Source: an uncultured Johnsonella sp.
Lineage (GTDB): Bacteria > Bacillota > Clostridia > Lachnospirales > Lachnospiraceae
Length of the DNA: 8,841 nt
Reading direction: 5' to 3'
Assembly: GCA_905373785.1 (NCBI GenBank)
Contig: CAJPUK010000096.1
Span: forward strand, 1-8,841
Part shown: one piece after another, positions 6,077 to 8,841 of the stretch
Numbering within the stretch: the first letter of the stretch is position 1
Layout of the letters: each line of letters starts with the position of its first letter
Made by a program: the position numbers and the translations under genes
The notes under the pieces: generated by a model
The model's input: only the letters and a program-made list of their open reading frames with translations
What the model was told of the DNA's origin: nothing
Database searches by the model: none

Positions 6077-8110
6077 TTATTGTACTATTTCTCCATTAAC
6101 AACTTTACTCTCTTCTTTTCCGTCTACATCATACAATGTACCGTTATAACCGTCATTATTTTTAAACTCTCCTCTAAATTTAAGATGATTATTTATATAA
6201 TAATCACCATTTAAATAATTATATGCTGCATCTTTTACATCAAATGTTCCCTCAAATCTTTTTTCGGTCTTCATCTTCAGTTCCGTATCCATATTTTCAA
6301 AGGTATACTTATAGATTCCTTCAGGATTGCCGACAAAATCTCCTACCCCCCAATCACCCTCCAAAACATACTCTTCTGTTAACCTATAGTTATTACCCTC
6401 TTTGCTATACTCTTGGTTATAAAATATTCTTTTTTTCACTTTATCTTTTCCACCGACCAAGTTTCCTTTTTCCCAGCTTCCGACATAAATAAAATCCCTT
6501 GTGAATTTTCCAAAATCATTATTTCCTTCTCTTCTGTAATAAAAAGCTCCATATCCATCAGGTACTCCCGATTTCGTTGCACCTATATATATGCCTGTTC
6601 TTTCTATAAAATCATTTTCAACGAAAAAATTTGTGGTATATTCTATATACTCCCCCTTATACTTTTCTTTATCTATCACAGTTATACCGTCATCAGTATA
6701 TATTTCCTTTGCTATAGCAACCTTGGAATTATTATTATTTCCAAATGCAAGGAATAATAAAACTGTTATAGCAACAATTGCCACTCCTATGCCAATTATA
6801 AGCGACTTTTTAGATTTTTTCTTTTTACTCTCATTATTTTCCTCATTTATAATTGGACTATTCTCAGGGCTTTGGCTTTCCTGTACTATAGGCTTTTCTT
6901 TTTCCTGAAACAGACTTCTTGTTTTGTTTCCCAAATCTTCATCCGCTTGCTCTATATTATCAGGTTCGTTAAACAATTGACTTTGTATTGTTTCTTTTGT
7001 ATCTACAGTATCTTTCGTAGTACTTTCTTCCTTAACTACAGGTATGGCAGGCTCTGCTTGCATAGCCTGTTCTTGTTCAGCCGGCTTAATTTCAGGTTTA
7101 GCCGGATTTATATATTCTAATTCGGCTATGCTTTTTTCCGTTTCTTTGTCAGAACTTTCTGTACCTACAAGTTTTCTTGTCTTATTATTTATATCAAGTA
7201 CAGCCTCAAGTTCTTCGCTGTCCGTTCTTTTATACTCTGTCAGAGCCTTTTTTGCCTCGGCAGCAGTTTGAAATCTGTCTTCCGGTCTATAGGCACACAT
7301 TTTTTTTATAACTTCATATATCGCCTCTGAAGCTTGCATGGGTTTAGGCAGCGGCTCACCTGTATTTCTTTTTTGAAAGGCTTTTTCTATACTTGCACTG
7401 GTGAGTTTTTCCTGACTCATAAACGGAAGTCGGTTCCTATTAAGCAATTTATATAACACAATTCCAAGAGCATATATATCTATAGTACTGTTATAACGCT
7501 TTCCCATATATACTTCCGGTGCCATATAGTTTTCAGTACCCTTATAAGAGAGACTTCCGACACTTGCACTCATGTCTTTGGCAATGCCGAAATCTCCGAG
7601 TTTATAAACTCCCTTGTCATTTCTAAAGAGATTGGCAGGTTTTATATCCCTGTGAATAATATTGTTTTCCTCACAGGTTTCAAGGCATGAGAGTATGTCC
7701 TCTCCTATTGAGACCACGTCAGCTACAGTCATATCATTATTTTTTACATACTTTTCAAGACATTCCAAAAGTTCCATTCTGATAAGTATGTACCATCCGA
7801 TTTTAGAGTCTAAGGATTCTTTTATCTCAAAATCATGAAGTTTCATCATAAGTTCGATTTCTTTTTTTAATTTATCAAGTTGCGGATAAAAATAATCTCT
7901 TAACTCTTCATCATCAAGCCCGAAAGAGGATTTTACCTTTTCAAGCTCCGCCTCATCACTCGGTATGCGTATTACCTTTATAGCAGATTCCTGCCTTATA
8001 CCGAAACTTTCTTTTTCCGCCTTAAAAACCTGTCCGAATGAACCCTCACCGATTTTTTCGGTAACCGTCCACTCAGACCAAACTCTTTGTATTACTTCTA
8101 AATGTGTCAT
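6077..8110 (-). CDS. Transmembrane Ser/Thr protein kinase (PknB-like) with C-terminal MORN-like repeats
   Basis: The protein has 677 residues. The ATG at 8110 is preceded by GGAGAAGG (8114-8121) three bases away, which supports this start. Residues 16-290 form a complete Hanks-type kinase: GEGSFG at 21-26, catalytic lysine K45 (ESAIK), HRDIKPAN at 153-160 with catalytic D155, DFG at 173-175, an activation segment with T192, and APE at 197-199, followed by DIYALG. It should be catalytically active. An acidic/charged stretch at about 51-80 enlarges the region between beta3 and helix C. A Glu/Pro/Thr-rich linker (300-428) leads through a basic KKKKSKK cluster to one membrane helix (437-457). Residues 505-662 carry five MORN-like units. 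The kinase would be cytoplasmic and the MORN-like part outside, parallel to PknB kinases with PASTA domains. It lies between a MORN-like paralog and the WXG-Rhs gene, so a regulatory role in type VII secretion is inferred. Confidence 0.92.
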   Translation of the reverse strand: MTHLEVIQRVWSEWTVTEKIGEGSFGQVFKAEKESFGIRQESAIKVIRIPSDEAELEKVKSSFGLDDEELRDYFYPQLDKLKKEIELMMKLHDFEIKESLDSKIGWYILIRMELLECLEKYVKNNDMTVADVVSIGEDILSCLETCEENNIIHRDIKPANLFRNDKGVYKLGDFGIAKDMSASVGSLSYKGTENYMAPEVYMGKRYNSTIDIYALGIVLYKLLNRNRLPFMSQEKLTSASIEKAFQKRNTGEPLPKPMQASEAIYEVIKKMCAYRPEDRFQTAAEAKKALTEYKRTDSEELEAVLDINNKTRKLVGTESSDKETEKSIAELEYINPAKPEIKPAEQEQAMQAEPAIPVVKEESTTKDTVDTKETIQSQLFNEPDNIEQADEDLGNKTRSLFQEKEKPIVQESQSPENSPIINEENNESKKKKSKKSLIIGIGVAIVAITVLLFLAFGNNNNSKVAIAKEIYTDDGITVIDKEKYKGEYIEYTTNFFVENDFIERTGIYIGATKSGVPDGYGAFYYRREGNNDFGKFTRDFIYVGSWEKGNLVGGKDKVKKRIFYNQEYSKEGNNYRLTEEYVLEGDWGVGDFVGNPEGIYKYTFENMDTELKMKTEKRFEGTFDVKDAAYNYLNGDYYINNHLKFRGEFKNNDGYNGTLYDVDGKEESKVVNGEIVQ
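6125..6598 (-). repeat. Five MORN-like repeats forming the kinase C-terminal domain
   Basis: Units are recognisable as G-x-Y/W-x-G or F-x-G-x-F starts followed by a glycine turn: GIYIGATKSGVPDGYG, YVGSWEKGNLVGG, LEGDWGVGDFVGNPEG, FEGTFDVKDAAYNYLNG and FRGEFKNNDGYNG. They are looser than classical 23-residue MORN repeats because loops of 10-25 residues separate them. Five units in the same order occur in the neighbouring gene at 8226-8675. The location after the membrane helix implies they are outside the cytoplasm. Confidence 0.65.
6739..6802 (-). other. Membrane helix of the kinase
   Basis: Residues 437-457 (LIIGIGVAIVAITVLLFLAFG) are uninterrupted hydrophobic residues just after a run of seven mostly lysine residues at 429-435. 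By the positive-inside rule the N-terminal kinase domain is cytoplasmic and the MORN-like C-terminus is on the outer face of the membrane. Confidence 0.85.
6911..7186 (-). other. Kinase linker with duplicated NKTR(K/S)L motif
   Basis: NKTRKL at residues 309-314 (7169-7186) and NKTRSL at residues 395-400 (6911-6928) are the only clear repeated motif in an otherwise low-complexity, acidic, Pro/Thr/Gln-rich linker between kinase and membrane helix. Each has a threonine with leucine at +3, a spacing that suits FHA phosphothreonine readers. Whether the threonines are phosphorylated is unknown. Confidence 0.5.
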
Positions 8111-8162
8111 GTGCCTTCTCCGTCTTTTATTTATAGTACTTTTAGTTTTTTGTTATATATTA

Positions 8163-8177
8163 ATTAAATTATTTAAT
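8163..8177. repeat. A/T inverted repeat between the MORN-like gene and the kinase gene
   Basis: Seven-base arms (8163-8169 and 8171-8177) flank one central base at 8170 and match perfectly. All bases are A or T and no U-run follows on the minus strand, so this is not a convincing terminator. The rest of the 76-bp gap (8111-8186) holds the kinase ribosome-binding site and otherwise only AT-rich sequence. Confidence 0.25.
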
Positions 8178-8186
8178 CTGTAACTT

Positions 8187-8841
8187 TTATTGCTGTTCTC
8201 CGTTTACTATAGTCTTTATTACATAACCGTATGAATCATGAACTGTTCCGTTATATAATTGCCAATTTTTAAATTCCCCTTCATGTATAAAACCTGTCTC
8301 AGAAAAGTACAGTTTTCCATCTTTAGGTTCATTCGTATCTTTGTCAAATGTTCCTTCAAATTGAGCAAATATTTTCCACTCTTTTGTATTGTTATCTAAT
8401 TCTTCAACTATATATGTGCCTGATATATTACCGGCAAAATCGGTATCTCCCCAATCTCCACTCACAATAAGCTTTGTACTCTTTGACCTATCTATAGTAT
8501 ATGCCACCACTCTTCTCTTTACTATTTCTCCTTTTTTTAAGTTCCCATTTTCCCACTCTCCAAAAAAAGTAACATAGTGAGTTGCCTTTCCTGAATTAGT
8601 TTCTACTTCTTTTGTATAATAAAGCAAACCATATCCATTAGGATTTCCTGATTCTATACCACCTATATATGTACCCATTACTTCTTGTAGCTGATTATCA
8701 ACCCTCATACTTGTTCTATATGCCATACTATACTCGGCATACTTATCCATATCTATCTCAAATATACTGTCGTCATCGGCTATTTCTCGTGCTATAGCCT
8801 CTCCGCTTTCTTTTACGGTGTCTTTTTCTGCACTGCTTTCC
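8187..8841 (-). CDS. MORN-like repeat protein, C-terminal part, paralog of the neighbouring kinase tail (runs off the right edge)
   Basis: The frame stays open from the TAA at 8187-8189 to the right edge (218 codons). An internal ATG at 8750 has no good ribosome-binding site, and upstream codons continue sensibly (AIAREIADDDSIFEID). That stretch aligns with AIAKEIYTDDGITVID right after the kinase membrane helix. The body then carries five MORN-like units in the same order as the kinase tail: GTYIGGIESGNPNGYG, FFGEWENGNLKKG, VSGDWGDTDFAGNISG, FEGTFDKDTNEPKDG and HEGEFKNWQLYNG. Both proteins end in VNGE plus two or three residues. The missing N-terminal part may therefore be a membrane helix, perhaps with another kinase domain, making this a tandem duplicate; that part is inference. 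The gene lies 76 bp before the kinase gene on the same strand, so it is probably co-transcribed with it. Confidence 0.8.
   Translation of the reverse strand, partial: ESSAEKDTVKESGEAIAREIADDDSIFEIDMDKYAEYSMAYRTSMRVDNQLQEVMGTYIGGIESGNPNGYGLLYYTKEVETNSGKATHYVTFFGEWENGNLKKGEIVKRRVVAYTIDRSKSTKLIVSGDWGDTDFAGNISGTYIVEELDNNTKEWKIFAQFEGTFDKDTNEPKDGKLYFSETGFIHEGEFKNWQLYNGTVHDSYGYVIKTIVNGEQQ
8226..8675 (-). repeat. Five MORN-like repeats in the right-edge gene
   Basis: Five glycine/aromatic units match those of the kinase C-terminus in order and loop position. Shared strings include NGYG or DGYG, GNL, GDWG, FEGTFD and GEFKN. The matching order implies duplication of the whole domain and not independent repeat expansion. 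DNA identity looks modest, so the duplication is not recent. Confidence 0.65.

Noticed and set aside
6413..6908. Overlapping plus-strand open frames opposite the kinase tail
   Set aside because: They overlap each other and lie antisense to the membrane helix and MORN-like domain. Their composition reflects the complementary coding strand.
8187..8750. Reading the right-edge gene as a complete 187-residue protein starting at 8750
   Set aside because: The frame continues open to the edge, and the upstream residues align with the kinase segment after its membrane helix. No ribosome-binding site precedes the ATG at 8750.

Overview
The window looks like a low-GC Gram-positive chromosome segment, most likely a clostridial (Lachnospiraceae-like) Firmicute. 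The evidence is AT-rich sequence with strong GAGG-type ribosome-binding sites, a Firmicute-style type VII secretion ATPase (EssC type, with an N-terminal FHA pair), and a PknB-like membrane kinase. The assignment to family level is inference; there is no marker gene here. All supported genes lie on the minus strand and are read from right to left.

Layout in transcription order: (1) 8841-8187, the 3' part of a gene entering from the right edge, encoding five MORN-like repeats. (2) 8110-6077, a complete transmembrane Ser/Thr protein kinase with a cytoplasmic kinase domain, a long acidic/proline-containing linker, one membrane helix and a MORN-like C-terminal domain clearly paralogous to gene 1. 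(3) 5999-1092, a 1635-residue protein with a WXG100/LXG-like helical head, a very long YD/Rhs shell, an Rhs-associated core ending in DPDG, and a 231-residue C-terminal domain I do not recognise. (4) 974 to the left edge, the N-terminal 324 residues of an EssC-type ATPase: a degenerate FHA domain, a canonical-looking FHA domain and two membrane helices; the ATPase modules lie outside the window. The gaps are 76, 77 and 117 bp, with no convincing terminator in any of them, so a single operon is plausible.

Working model (inference): this is part of a type VII secretion locus. EssC is the export motor. The WXG-Rhs protein is a large candidate effector carried in cis by its WXG-like head. The kinase may regulate the apparatus through phosphothreonine recognition by the EssC FHA domain. 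The kinase linker carries a duplicated NKTR(K/S)L hexapeptide that would suit an FHA docking site. The MORN-like domains would sit outside the cell as a sensor or wall-contact module. Points of interest are the unknown Rhs C-terminal domain, the absence of an immunity gene directly after it, the altered first protease motif of the Rhs core, and the tandem MORN-like paralogs.

Nothing supportable was found on the plus strand: no tRNA, rRNA, CRISPR array, insertion sequence or origin. There is no gene-free stretch longer than 117 bp.
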